A stretch of DNA of 25,181 nucleotides from assembly GCA_964631745.1 (NCBI GenBank), contig CAZVWV010000041.1:1-25181 (forward strand). The letters run 5' to 3'. The DNA is from CAZVWV01 sp964631745 (GTDB lineage: Bacteria > Bdellovibrionota_C > UBA2361 > JBGSMV01). The notes under the pieces were generated by a model that was not told the DNA's origin, ran no database searches, and worked only from the letters and a program-made list of their open reading frames with translations. This document shows positions 14,995-22,741 of this stretch, piece after piece. The first letter of the stretch is position 1, and the number at the start of each line of letters is the position of its first letter. The position numbers were made by a program, and so were the translations under genes.

Positions 14995-17019
14995 GTGTCA
15001 TACGAAGATCCTTCGTCCAACAAACAAGAGCCGCCCCATAAGAAGGTTTACCATCTTTGGCGTAATCCCATATCTTTGATTGGAGCGGTGTTGGCGACTC
15101 TGGCGCTAATTTTCTTTTTGAGCCTAGAGTTTTTTGAATTACTGTCGACAAGCGTTAACCCTTATCTGGATCTTTGGAACTGGTTGGTTTTTGCGCCCAT
15201 GTTTGTATTTGGCGCTTTGCTGATTCCGTTTGGGGTGTTTGTGACGCGCTGGTACTGGTTGCGGCGCAAGGTCGAGATTGTCGACACCATTCGGTATCCA
15301 CACATTGATCTTAGTGACGCAGGGCACCGTAGGATCCTTATTAGAATCGCTTTAATCACGATCATAATTTTGCCGCTAATTGGTTTAGCAAGCTCAAAGA
15401 CCGTTCACTATAGCTCGTCGACCACATTTTGCGGTACCGGTTGTCACAATGTGATGGGACCGCAGTATACGCGCTATCAACACTCCTCACACGCGCGCGT
15501 GGACTGTGCCGACTGTCATATCGGACCGGGAACTGAGTCTTTAATTAAAGCTAAGATCAACGGGTTGCGGCAGGTGCTCTCTGTTCTCACGAATAGTTAT
15601 CCACACCCGATTCCCGCTGCCCAATTGCACCTGCGTCCGGCCAGAGAGACCTGTGAGAATTGCCATTGGCCCTCAAAATATTTTGGCGATCGATATTTCA
15701 ATAGCTATAACTATCGCAGCGATGAACAAAATAGCCGCACTGAAACTAAAATGATTTTAAAAGTTGGCGGCGGCGATCCTCAGAACGGCCCACCAGGAGG
15801 AATCCATTGGCACATGTCGGTGGGCTCAGTGATTGAATACATGGCCACTGATGATACTTTGCAAGAGATCCCGTGGGTCAGGTGGCGTAATCTTAGCACG
15901 GGTGAGTCCCGGGTTTATAGAGCCGATGGTGTCAGCGGCGATGAGCAGCCGAGTAAGGGCATCATGCGTCAACTTGATTGTACCGATTGCCACAACCGCG
16001 GCGGACATAGAGTTGAGAGTCCCTCCCATCTGCTTGACGTGGCGCTTGAGACCGGCGCCATAGATAAGAACCTGCCCTTTATTAAACGCCAGGCCTTGGC
16101 AGCCTTAGTGGAGCCTTACACTAGCAACGAACAGGGGCGCAAAATTATTGCAGAAAAGATTGAGAGCTTCTATCGGGAAAAATATCCCGAGATCTTCAAA
16201 GCGCAGTCGCTTAAGTTAAAAGAGACGACCGATAAGGTTCTCAATATTTATGACGAGAGTTTTTTTGTTGAGATGAAAGTTAACTGGCTATCTTATCCCG
16301 ATAATGTTGGGCATAAGATCTTTCCAGGATGCTTCCGTTGCCATGATGACAAACATTTAAATGCGCAAGGCAAGCAGCTCACCACGAACTGTACTAGCTG
16401 TCACGATTTTGTCTCGTCTGATGACGGCCAAGGCCAGAAAATTGGCAGCGAGTTTCAGCATGCTGTATTGTTGGGCAAAGGAATTCACGCGCAAGTTAGC
16501 TGTCGGCAATGTCATAACGGAGGCGCAGATCCGGATAAGCGCTGCGATGGCGCATGTCATCAGTCCCAATTGCAGCTTATGTCCGCAGAGACTCCCGATC
16601 TAACACGGTTTGAGATCGAGGCCGACGAGATGTTTGAGCAGGTTGATTGTGAGGAATGCCATATCCCTGAAAAGCGCTTCGCGACTTCCGAAATTGGCAA
16701 AGAATGTAAGAGCTGCCATGAGGATGACGGCGATGACTACGACGAAACCTTACTAAAGTGGACGGAGAAGCTGGCAGATCAACGTAAATTAGCAGACCAG
16801 AAGCTAAACGCACTGGGGGTGCTCGTGGCGAGTAAATCGGACGAGAAAGTTGAAGTCAAAGCCGTCAAAGAATGGCTAGCTGAATCTCAGGCTGCCTTAG
16901 CGGCACTTTCTAAAGCAGGCGCGCTTCATAATTATAAAGCAGCCAAGAAGGTTTATAAATCCATTATCGGGGAAGCCCAAGAGCGGATTGAATCGCTCGA
17001 AACCCTCGATAGGTCTTAG
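14995..17019 (+). CDS. Membrane-anchored NapC/NirT-type decaheme quinol dehydrogenase
   Basis: A 674-residue inner-membrane cytochrome. Three hydrophobic helices lie at about residues 28-50, 60-87 and 113-133. The NapC-type domain follows, with heme 1 in an unusual CX3CH (CGTGCHNVM, residue 146; the Met is in the NrfH/NapC ligand position) and then CADCHIGPG. In total there are eight CxxCH and two CX3CH motifs (the second is CDGACH), so ten probable hemes up to about residue 575. The last 85 residues are a charged helical region, probably coiled or a small bundle. The role inferred from family (CymA, ImcH) is oxidation of menaquinol and delivery of electrons to periplasmic cytochromes. The start is GTG at 14995 with a weak purine-rich site; no better start precedes the first helix. 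51 bp after the monoheme gene, so likely one operon. Confidence 0.92.
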   Translation: MSYEDPSSNKQEPPHKKVYHLWRNPISLIGAVLATLALIFFLSLEFFELLSTSVNPYLDLWNWLVFAPMFVFGALLIPFGVFVTRWYWLRRKVEIVDTIRYPHIDLSDAGHRRILIRIALITIIILPLIGLASSKTVHYSSSTTFCGTGCHNVMGPQYTRYQHSSHARVDCADCHIGPGTESLIKAKINGLRQVLSVLTNSYPHPIPAAQLHLRPARETCENCHWPSKYFGDRYFNSYNYRSDEQNSRTETKMILKVGGGDPQNGPPGGIHWHMSVGSVIEYMATDDTLQEIPWVRWRNLSTGESRVYRADGVSGDEQPSKGIMRQLDCTDCHNRGGHRVESPSHLLDVALETGAIDKNLPFIKRQALAALVEPYTSNEQGRKIIAEKIESFYREKYPEIFKAQSLKLKETTDKVLNIYDESFFVEMKVNWLSYPDNVGHKIFPGCFRCHDDKHLNAQGKQLTTNCTSCHDFVSSDDGQGQKIGSEFQHAVLLGKGIHAQVSCRQCHNGGADPDKRCDGACHQSQLQLMSAETPDLTRFEIEADEMFEQVDCEECHIPEKRFATSEIGKECKSCHEDDGDDYDETLLKWTEKLADQRKLADQKLNALGVLVASKSDEKVEVKAVKEWLAESQAALAALSKAGALHNYKAAKKVYKSIIGEAQERIESLETLDRS

Positions 17020-17061
17020 CCGAGAATATTGCGCGATTACAGCCGCATTTGCTTATGCTTA

Positions 17062-17829
17062 TTAAGTCTTCAATTCGCCGCGCCAGTTGCCGCTAATAAA
17101 ATCTATAACCGGGCCATCGCTGTGGATCATGTCCGCCACTGGACCATCGGCCATGATTTGGCCGCCGTCCACAAGTATCCAGCGAGTAGAGATGCGTTTG
17201 GCGCTTTCGATGTCGTGGGTTACGATTAACGAAGTGATCTTAAAGTCCTCGCGTAATCTTATAATCATCTCATCAATTAACCTTCTGGTGGTGGGATCAA
17301 GGCCGGTTGTGGGCTCATCGAAGAGCATCACGCGCGGACCGCAGGCCAAGGCGCGAGCTAGAGCCACTCGTTTCTTTTGTCCACCCGAGAGCTCGGCTGG
17401 GTTCTTATGCTCGACCTTTGGGAGCCCCACAATCTCCAAGGTTTCATGCACGACGTCGGCGATACGGGATTCTTCTTGCCAACCGTGTTCACGTAATCCG
17501 TAAGCCACGTTTTCATAAACATTCAGCGAATCAAAGAGTGCCGCGCCTTGAAATAGCATTCCAACTTTCATACGAAGTTCGTTAAGTTCGTGCTCGTCGA
17601 GGCTATTAATTTCTTTTCCGAGCACTCTAATCTCCCCGCGATAAAAAGGGATGAGGCCCATAATCAGCTTTAAAATCACGGTTTTGCCGGTGCCGCTTGG
17701 CCCAAGCAAGGTTACGGTTTCACTCTCTCCGATAGCAAATGAGATCTGCTTATGCACCATGTGATGACCGAATGAAACCGAGACGTTCTTTAGCTCTATA
17801 ATTGGAGCGATGCTCTCAATTTCACTCAT
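17062..17829 (-). CDS. mlaF: Phospholipid ABC transporter ATPase MlaF
   Basis: A 255-residue cytoplasmic ATPase of the Mla/Ttg2/Mce-type lipid transport system, which moves phospholipids between inner and outer membranes. Motifs are Walker A GPSGTGKT near residue 43, the Q-loop MLFQGAALFDSL, signature LSGGQKKRVALARAL, Walker B VMLFDEPTTGLD and H-loop VTHD. The Q-loop and its continuation (FDSLNVYENVAYGLREH) are typical of MlaF. Its start overlaps the mlaE stop by four bases (ATGA), so the two are translationally coupled. It converges with the NapC-like gene across 42 bp with no obvious terminator. Confidence 0.95.
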   Translation of the reverse strand: MSEIESIAPIIELKNVSVSFGHHMVHKQISFAIGESETVTLLGPSGTGKTVILKLIMGLIPFYRGEIRVLGKEINSLDEHELNELRMKVGMLFQGAALFDSLNVYENVAYGLREHGWQEESRIADVVHETLEIVGLPKVEHKNPAELSGGQKKRVALARALACGPRVMLFDEPTTGLDPTTRRLIDEMIIRLREDFKITSLIVTHDIESAKRISTRWILVDGGQIMADGPVADMIHSDGPVIDFISGNWRGELKT

Positions 17830-18587
17830 GTCTTTATTATTAAAAGTAATTTAGTAATGAAGAAATTAGAGATGAAAATTACAATTGAAGCTGTTACTAC
17901 TGCAGAAGTAGTTGTAAGTCCGACCCCCTCAGTGCCGCCGCGCGCATGTAACCCCTTGAAGCAAGAGATTGAAACCATCAAGAATCCAAAAATTGAGCTT
18001 TTTACAAGTCCATCAATAACATCACGGATAAAGATCGTGTACATTAAGGAACGATAATACGTGTAGGGAGAGATATTTAATTCATAGGCGGTCACAAGCG
18101 CGCCGCCGTAAATGCCGATCAGATCTGCAAAAACTACTAAGGCCGGCAAAACGATGATTGCGGCCAAGACCCGGGGTGAGACTAGCTTTCGAATGGGATT
18201 TGCCCCTAATGCCCGCATGGCATCGACCTGTTCGCTGACCGTCATGGCGGCTATTTCAGCGGCGATACCGGCTCCCACGCGGCCGCTTAACATTACGGCG
18301 GTTAGCACCGGCCCAAGTTCTCGTACTAAACCAAGCCCGACCACGTTGCCGGTATAGATTTTGGCGCCAAAACGTTCCATACCATAGGCAGTTTGGAGCG
18401 CTAGGACCATGCCGGAGAAAAGCGCGGTTAGGGCCACTATTGGGAGCGAGCTAAGTCCGATGCGGTAGATCTGCTTGCTTAGCTCTTCAAAGTTCACACC
18501 TTTGCTGACTATATCTTTAAAGACGCTTAACAACATCTGAGTGTAACTGCCGAGATCTTCAATGTACTCTCTTAGTTGTTTCAGCAT
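17826..18587 (-). CDS. mlaE: Phospholipid ABC transporter permease MlaE
   Basis: A 253-residue polytopic inner-membrane permease, the usual MlaE length. The diagnostic core is present: FSGMVLALQTAYGMERFGA, GLGLVRELGPVLTAVMLSGR, VGAGIAAEIAAMTVSEQVDA and MRALGANPIRKLVSPRV. About five hydrophobic helices follow an N-terminal amphipathic segment. It works with MlaF. A substrate-binding MCE protein (MlaD) normally completes the complex, but no MCE gene lies next to it here. Upstream (5 bp gap) is a small lipoprotein gene on the same strand, presumably the first gene of the operon. Confidence 0.95.
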   Translation of the reverse strand: MLKQLREYIEDLGSYTQMLLSVFKDIVSKGVNFEELSKQIYRIGLSSLPIVALTALFSGMVLALQTAYGMERFGAKIYTGNVVGLGLVRELGPVLTAVMLSGRVGAGIAAEIAAMTVSEQVDAMRALGANPIRKLVSPRVLAAIIVLPALVVFADLIGIYGGALVTAYELNISPYTYYRSLMYTIFIRDVIDGLVKSSIFGFLMVSISCFKGLHARGGTEGVGLTTTSAVVTASIVIFISNFFITKLLLIIKT

Positions 18588-18592
18588 ACGAC

Positions 18593-19132
18593 TTACTCGG
18601 CGGGGTCCTGGTATGAACCGGCAACTTGGTTAATTAAGGCAAGCGTACGATCTTGATCCAACTCCAAATCGACGCTATTGGGACGCCAAATTGCGATGTC
18701 AAAGACACAGCCTTGGCTCTTAAACGAAGCAATTCTCAAAGCTAAGGGCTGATTATCTAATTGTGCCGTTAAGTTTGACAGGTGTATGCGAGCTTGTCCG
18801 AGTTTGGCATCTGATTCGCCCAAACTTTCAACTTGGTCGAGGCCTACAAGTAGCTGTCGAGCGAGTGCCTGGGCGCTTAACTTCTGTTTCGCAGGGGTGC
18901 AATCTTTGATAAAGGTAAGAAAACGTTTGTAGCCGTCCTTTTCGACTACGCGATAGAACGGTGGCTTGCTAGAAATTAGTTCGAGCTGGGGCACGGCGAA
19001 TACACTGATGGGTATACTGAGGGGAATACTGAGGGGTATACTGAGAGCCTCAGGTTCAAGGGTACTGCCAAAGTAGCCGCAAGATGCTAGGCTCAAACTG
19101 ACGATGGCCGAGGTTAACGCTTTGAGTTTCAT
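18593..19132 (-). CDS. Small lipoprotein with LSIP repeats, upstream of mlaE
   Basis: A 179-residue lipoprotein that I do not recognise. A short signal peptide ends in the lipobox LASC (Cys at residue 18). A linker made of LSIP-LSIP-LSIP-ISV follows, encoded by a 12-bp tandem repeat, and then a domain of about 130 residues with two further Cys (FIKDC and SQGC) and a helical middle (KLSAQALARQLLVGLDQVESL). It is the first gene of an apparent lipoprotein-mlaE-mlaF operon. An accessory lipoprotein of the lipid transporter, analogous in position to PqiC/MlaC-type components, is a guess. Its ATG lies only six bases from the divergent ftsE ATG, and no clear ribosome-binding site is visible. Confidence 0.82.
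   Translation of the reverse strand: MKLKALTSAIVSLSLASCGYFGSTLEPEALSIPLSIPLSIPISVFAVPQLELISSKPPFYRVVEKDGYKRFLTFIKDCTPAKQKLSAQALARQLLVGLDQVESLGESDAKLGQARIHLSNLTAQLDNQPLALRIASFKSQGCVFDIAIWRPNSVDLELDQDRTLALINQVAGSYQDPAE
18998..19045 (-). repeat. 12-bp tandem repeat inside the lipoprotein gene
   Basis: On the minus strand, two CTCAGTATACCC units flank one CTCAGTATTCCC, followed by a diverged fourth unit (ATCAGTGTATTC). Each unit encodes LSIP. Because the period is a multiple of three, copy-number changes would lengthen or shorten the lipoprotein linker without frameshift. Confidence 0.9.
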
Positions 19133-19138
19133 GGCTTA

Positions 19139-19819
19139 ATGATCAATCTTCATAACGTACACAAATCTTACCCTCCTGACCAGGTAGCGCTCAAGAACAT
19201 TGAGCTAAAGGTCTTTCCGGGGGATTTTCTGTTTATTGCAGGTGCTAGCGGCGCGGGTAAGTCGACTCTGCTGAGGCTCCTTTCGGGTGCCGAGCGAGCC
19301 ACAAGCGGCCAAGTGGTGGTGGGCGGACGCAATATGCAAAACATTCCACCCGATGGTATAGCCGGTTTGCGGCGTGAGATAGGGGTTGTTTTTCAGGATT
19401 ACAAACTACTTCAAAGACGATCGGTTGTTGATAACGTCGCCTTTGGTCTAGAGGTGCAGGGTGTCAGAGCGCGCGAACGTCGCCATATTTCTGCGCAGAT
19501 GCTTAAGGCGTTAGGGCTGCAAGATAAATGCGAATCCTTTCCGCGCATGCTTTCTGGCGGCGAGCAACAACGCGTTGCTTTGGCGCGCGCCCTAATCCAT
19601 AAGCCACGCCTGATTCTGGCGGACGAGCCCACCGGCAATCTGGATCCAAATATGACCAGTGTTGTCTTTGATCTCTTGTTGGAAGCCAACGCTTGTGGCG
19701 TCACGGTGGTCGTGGCCACACATAACTTGGCAATTATCGAAGAGCTTAACTTACGAACTATCGTGTTGGATCGCGGACGCATCATAGGTGATTTTGAAAA
19801 ACCGAAGGGATTGGAATGA
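19139..19819 (+). CDS. ftsE: Cell-division ABC ATPase FtsE
   Basis: A 226-residue cytoplasmic ATPase that with FtsX drives septal peptidoglycan hydrolysis through EnvC. Walker A is GASGAGKST (about residue 35), with Q-loop VVFQDYKLLQRRSVVDNVAF, signature LSGGEQQRVALARAL, Walker B LILADEPTGNLDP and H-loop ATHN. The length and the start MINLHNVHKSY match the family. The ATG at 19139 is separated by six bases from the divergent lipoprotein ATG, so each gene's leader lies inside the other's coding region. The stop overlaps the ftsX start (ATGA). Confidence 0.96.
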   Translation: MINLHNVHKSYPPDQVALKNIELKVFPGDFLFIAGASGAGKSTLLRLLSGAERATSGQVVVGGRNMQNIPPDGIAGLRREIGVVFQDYKLLQRRSVVDNVAFGLEVQGVRARERRHISAQMLKALGLQDKCESFPRMLSGGEQQRVALARALIHKPRLILADEPTGNLDPNMTSVVFDLLLEANACGVTVVVATHNLAIIEELNLRTIVLDRGRIIGDFEKPKGLE

Positions 19820-20817
19820 GCCCGGATGTAATCGGCAAAATTAAACCCACGGGATCCTCGCACGGCATCGGCCGTATTTGGGAAGAGAACCAAAATATGC
19901 CCCGACTTGGGGGCTGGCGACTTAATCTATATTTCATTCAGCGCGCCGTAAGCAGTCTAGTGGCCTCAGCCCTTATTAGCTTGGTTAGTATTTTAACTAT
20001 CGCCGTTTCACTATTTATATTCAGCCTTTTCTTGTTAATGTTTCAGTCGTTAGATCATATTGTGGATAAGAGCCGTGAAGGCTTGACGCTCTCGATCTTT
20101 ATTGATGATGACATGGACGCTAAGGCGGTGGCGTCCTTGAGGACCGAACTTCAAAACCTGGACGGTGTCGAAAAGGTAGACTTTCGTTCTAAGGACGAAG
20201 CCCTCGAAAAATTTCGAGGGGCCTTGGGAGAACGCGCCGATTTGTTATCTGTCCTGGAAGGGAATCCGCTTCCGGCCTCGCTCGAAGTTTCCTTAAGGGA
20301 CGCCGCGCGTGCGCAAAGTTTGTTTAAATCCTTGGCGGAAGAGTTCTCAAGGCGGCCCAATGTAGAGCAGATCATTTACAATAATAGCTTGGCCGCTCAA
20401 ATCTCGTCAGTCATGGCTGTGCTTCGCTGGTTAGGACTCTTCGGGATTTTATTGATGATCTTGATGACGAGCTTTGTCATTTGTAACACCATTCGATTGG
20501 CGCTTTATGCGCGCGGTGATGAGCTGGAGGTTATGCGCTTGGTTGGCGCCACTCGCAATTTCATCCGCACACCATGCTTAATTGAGGGGTTAATCCAAGG
20601 CCTAATGGGCGCCGCGCTTGGTTTGGGCCTGTTGTTTCTAATGATAACTGTCTTGCAACAGAACTTGGGTGTATCGCCCGCCTTGGGTCAACTATTTCAG
20701 GATATCTCATACCTATCGACGCCCAGAGTCTGCATGGTGCTTGGGCTTGGGATATTGGTTGGCGTGCTTGGTAGTTTTATCGCCGTTAGGCCCTTTTTGC
20801 ATGAGTCAAATACATAA
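19816..20817 (+). CDS. ftsX: Cell-division membrane protein FtsX
   Basis: A 333-residue FtsX. A cytoplasmic N-terminus is followed by helix 1 (about residues 48-75), then a periplasmic domain (LTLSIFIDDDMDAKAV, EKVDFRSKDEALEKFRG, LPASLEVSL), which in the family binds EnvC, and three C-terminal helices around the YARGDELEVMRLVGATRNFIR cytoplasmic loop, the classic FtsX/MacB coupling motif. Start and ftsE stop overlap by four bases. An alternative Met at residue 29 (MPRLGGWRLN) would give a more typical N-terminus. The 3' end overlaps the envC start by 17 bases. Confidence 0.95.
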   Translation: MSPDVIGKIKPTGSSHGIGRIWEENQNMPRLGGWRLNLYFIQRAVSSLVASALISLVSILTIAVSLFIFSLFLLMFQSLDHIVDKSREGLTLSIFIDDDMDAKAVASLRTELQNLDGVEKVDFRSKDEALEKFRGALGERADLLSVLEGNPLPASLEVSLRDAARAQSLFKSLAEEFSRRPNVEQIIYNNSLAAQISSVMAVLRWLGLFGILLMILMTSFVICNTIRLALYARGDELEVMRLVGATRNFIRTPCLIEGLIQGLMGAALGLGLLFLMITVLQQNLGVSPALGQLFQDISYLSTPRVCMVLGLGILVGVLGSFIAVRPFLHESNT

Positions 20818-21982
20818 ATATTTATTGGGCCTTGCTCTTCTATGGACCGTCCCGTTATGGGCCGAAGAGGAAAGCGCGCTCCAAGTTATTAATCGGCAGG
20901 TTACGGAACAGGAGCTAGCTTTAAAAGAACTCAATTCTCAGACCAAGAGTTTAGAGTCCGGGGTGGCCGCTTACATAGCGGATCTTAAGAAACTTCGTAG
21001 TCAGGAATCTGCGCTGATCGGCGAAATTAAGCAGAATCAGGATCAGCAAGCGCGCTTGCGATCTGATATTAGCTTAGCCGATGAACGCATTAAAAACTTT
21101 AAAACCAAGGCGGCCAAGCGTTTGCGCGCCATGTATGTGTCTTCTGGGGTGAATCTTTACCAGGAACTTTTGTTAAGCTCGGGGGAAGATTTCGAGAGAT
21201 ACGCTGTCTATTTGAAGCGAATCTCGATTTTCGAAGATAAGTCCGTCGCAGCTCTGAAAGAATCGATGCGGGAGAGTCAATCCAAGAATGACAAATTGGC
21301 CGTAGCGGTGATTGACCAGGGCAAGCTTGCCACAAGTTTAGCGAAGCAACGCGCGACGCTGGAGGAGAAGGTGCGGCTGTTGCAAAAGGCCAAGGCGGAG
21401 CTCTCTGAGAAGGAGCTGCAAGTGCGCTCCAGTTTGGCTGCCTTGCAAGCGCAAGCTTTGCGTTTGGAAACGGTAGTGGCTTCCTTTACGGGAGGGGAGG
21501 AGGTACGCCAACCAAAAGATAAGCCTACACCCAGGCAAGAAGCGGTTTCACGCGAAAAGGCCGCCTTCGTTGGAGTAGGGCTATTCCGACTGAAAGGGTC
21601 GTTGGCTGTGCCTATAAAAGGCCAGGTTATACGGCGTTACGGGAAATCGGCCGCCAAAGATTTTCCCGAGATGGTAATGAGCAAGGGTGTCGAATACAAA
21701 GCGTTAGCGGGCACCGAAGTAAAAGCGATCGCACCGGGGCAGGTGATGTTTGTAGGGCGCCTGCCAGGTTACGGAACTGTTATCATTCTAGATCACGGCG
21801 AACGGTATTATAGTTTATATGGTCGTCTAGACCAGGTGAATGTGGTCAAAGGCGACCTGCTCGAAAAGAGCCAAGTCCTGGCGCTCACCGGCCCGCCCGA
21901 TGAAAAGGGGCGCGCGTTTTACTTCGAGATTCGGAAGAATGGCAATCCGGTCAATCCCCAGGAATATATTAAACGCCTTTAA
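20801..21982 (+). CDS. envC: EnvC-like murein hydrolase activator (degenerate LytM/M23 domain)
   Basis: A 393-residue exported protein. The signal peptide (LLGLALLWTVPLWAEE) ends near residue 22; a long coiled coil (to about residue 230) and a C-terminal LytM/M23 domain (about 290-393) follow. The metal and catalytic positions are lost: the usual HxxxD reads KGVEYKA, the YSHL motif reads YSLYGRL, and the final HxH reads FYFEIR. This is the pattern of EnvC, which activates amidases rather than cutting peptidoglycan itself. The ATG at 20801 lies inside the ftsX 3' end; the longer upstream frame is a shadow of ftsX. The ftsE-ftsX-envC overlap chain indicates a single transcript. Confidence 0.93.
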   Translation: MSQIHKYLLGLALLWTVPLWAEEESALQVINRQVTEQELALKELNSQTKSLESGVAAYIADLKKLRSQESALIGEIKQNQDQQARLRSDISLADERIKNFKTKAAKRLRAMYVSSGVNLYQELLLSSGEDFERYAVYLKRISIFEDKSVAALKESMRESQSKNDKLAVAVIDQGKLATSLAKQRATLEEKVRLLQKAKAELSEKELQVRSSLAALQAQALRLETVVASFTGGEEVRQPKDKPTPRQEAVSREKAAFVGVGLFRLKGSLAVPIKGQVIRRYGKSAAKDFPEMVMSKGVEYKALAGTEVKAIAPGQVMFVGRLPGYGTVIILDHGERYYSLYGRLDQVNVVKGDLLEKSQVLALTGPPDEKGRAFYFEIRKNGNPVNPQEYIKRL

Positions 21983-22085
21983 GGTTGAGCTTGCGCCCAT
22001 GGGCGTAAAGCACAGAAGAAGGGCGCCAGATCCGCGGAGGCCGATGCCACGGAATTAACGCCCCAATTGCGCGGCTGAATTAAAA

Positions 22086-22144
22086 CCACGGAGAACACGG
22101 AGGTCACGGAGAGAGAAATCCTCAATGTTTTCTCCGTGTTCCCC
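22086..22144. repeat. ACACGGAG-type inverted repeat
   Basis: The left arm (GGAGAACACGGAGG, 22090-22103), with extra CACGGAG copies beside it, faces the right arm TCTCCGTGTTCCCC (22131-22144). I have seen similar CACGGAG-rich intergenic repeats in other genomes. It lies about 100 bp after envC and could act as a bidirectional terminator-like hairpin. No coding content. Confidence 0.6.
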
Positions 22145-22302
22145 GGCTAAAAACCCAAATTACAATGTTTTGCCGGACAGCAGTGTATACCGATGCCTTA
22201 TCCCTCTTATCCAAAACGGTTCCGAGCAGGAAAATTTTCTTACCAAAAGATATCTAAAACCTATACTTGTAATATTCGCGAAATTCAAAAGTGTTACTTT
22301 TA
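22145..22302. other. Intergenic spacer, no gene seen
   Basis: AT-rich stretch between the two repeat types. Apart from the first TACTTTTAGCCG direct repeat at its right end (22295-22306) I find no structure or gene. Confidence 0.4.
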
Positions 22303-22541
22303 GCCGTAGCTGCTCAAAAACCTCGGGTAAATTACAAACGCGGCGCAGAGCACGGATATTATGTAGCGCCGACGACTCGTCGGCCGGTGCCACGTAGCGG
22401 CACAAATTCTTAGGCCGATAGGCAGCAGCCGGTGCGAGCAGGTGGTGGCTAGGCCCTAAACGATAATGCCACTATAACCACCGGCCGACGAGTCGCCTGC
22501 GCTACTTAATATCCCTGCTTCGCCCGGGGTTTTTGAGCAAA
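22303..22541 (+). repeat. Nested palindromic repeat element, copy 2 (most complete)
   Basis: About 239 bp. Outer inverted ends are GCTCAAAAACCTCGGG (22312-22327) and CCCGGGGTTTTTGAGC (22523-22538). Inner inverted ends are GTAGCGCCGACGACTCGTCG (from 22363) and the matching segment ending GCGCTAC at 22505. Between them lie a GTGCC/GGCAC hairpin (22387 on) and a conserved core with CCGGTGCGAGCAGGTGGTGG. The inner end itself contains the palindrome CGACGACTCGTCG. The whole element is flanked by the 12-bp direct repeat TACTTTTAGCCG (22295-22306 and 22542-22553), which might be a target-site duplication. No protein is encoded, so any mobility would be in trans (inference). Confidence 0.88.
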
Positions 22542-22714
22542 TACTTTTAGCCGAAACTACTCATTAACCCCGGGTAACGCCGGGTGGGAATTGGCCCCCT
22601 CCGCGTATCTCCGTGATCTCAGTGGTGAAAATATTAAGAATTTTTTACCACTGAGGACACGGAGTTACACGGAGGGGAAAACTACCCTGAGTTTATGAGC
22701 AATTACTTTTAGCC
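22542..22714 (+). repeat. Second, related palindromic unit in tandem
   Basis: Bounded by TACTTTTAGCCG (22542) and TACTTTTAGCC (22704-22714). Its left side repeats a diverged form of the outer end of the neighbouring element (CTCATTAACCCCGGGTAA versus CTCAAAAACCTCGGGTAA), and its right side ends TTATGAGCAATTACTTTTAG, like the copy-2 right end. The interior is instead a long imperfect inverted repeat of CACGGAG type, with arms 22595-22631 and 22641-22677 of about 37 bases and a 9-base loop. It looks like the same outer frame with a different cargo. Confidence 0.6.
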
Positions 22715-22741
22715 TTGATAACCATATGATAGTTAAGAGAA

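Noticed and set aside
20669..20800. Upstream extension of the envC frame
   Set aside because: It lies entirely within ftsX in another frame; the ATG at 20801 begins a proper signal peptide.
22295..22714. Integron-like attC array
   Set aside because: Palindromic units in tandem suggested attC sites, but the GTTRRRY/RYYYAAC core pair is absent and no gene cassettes or integrase are present.
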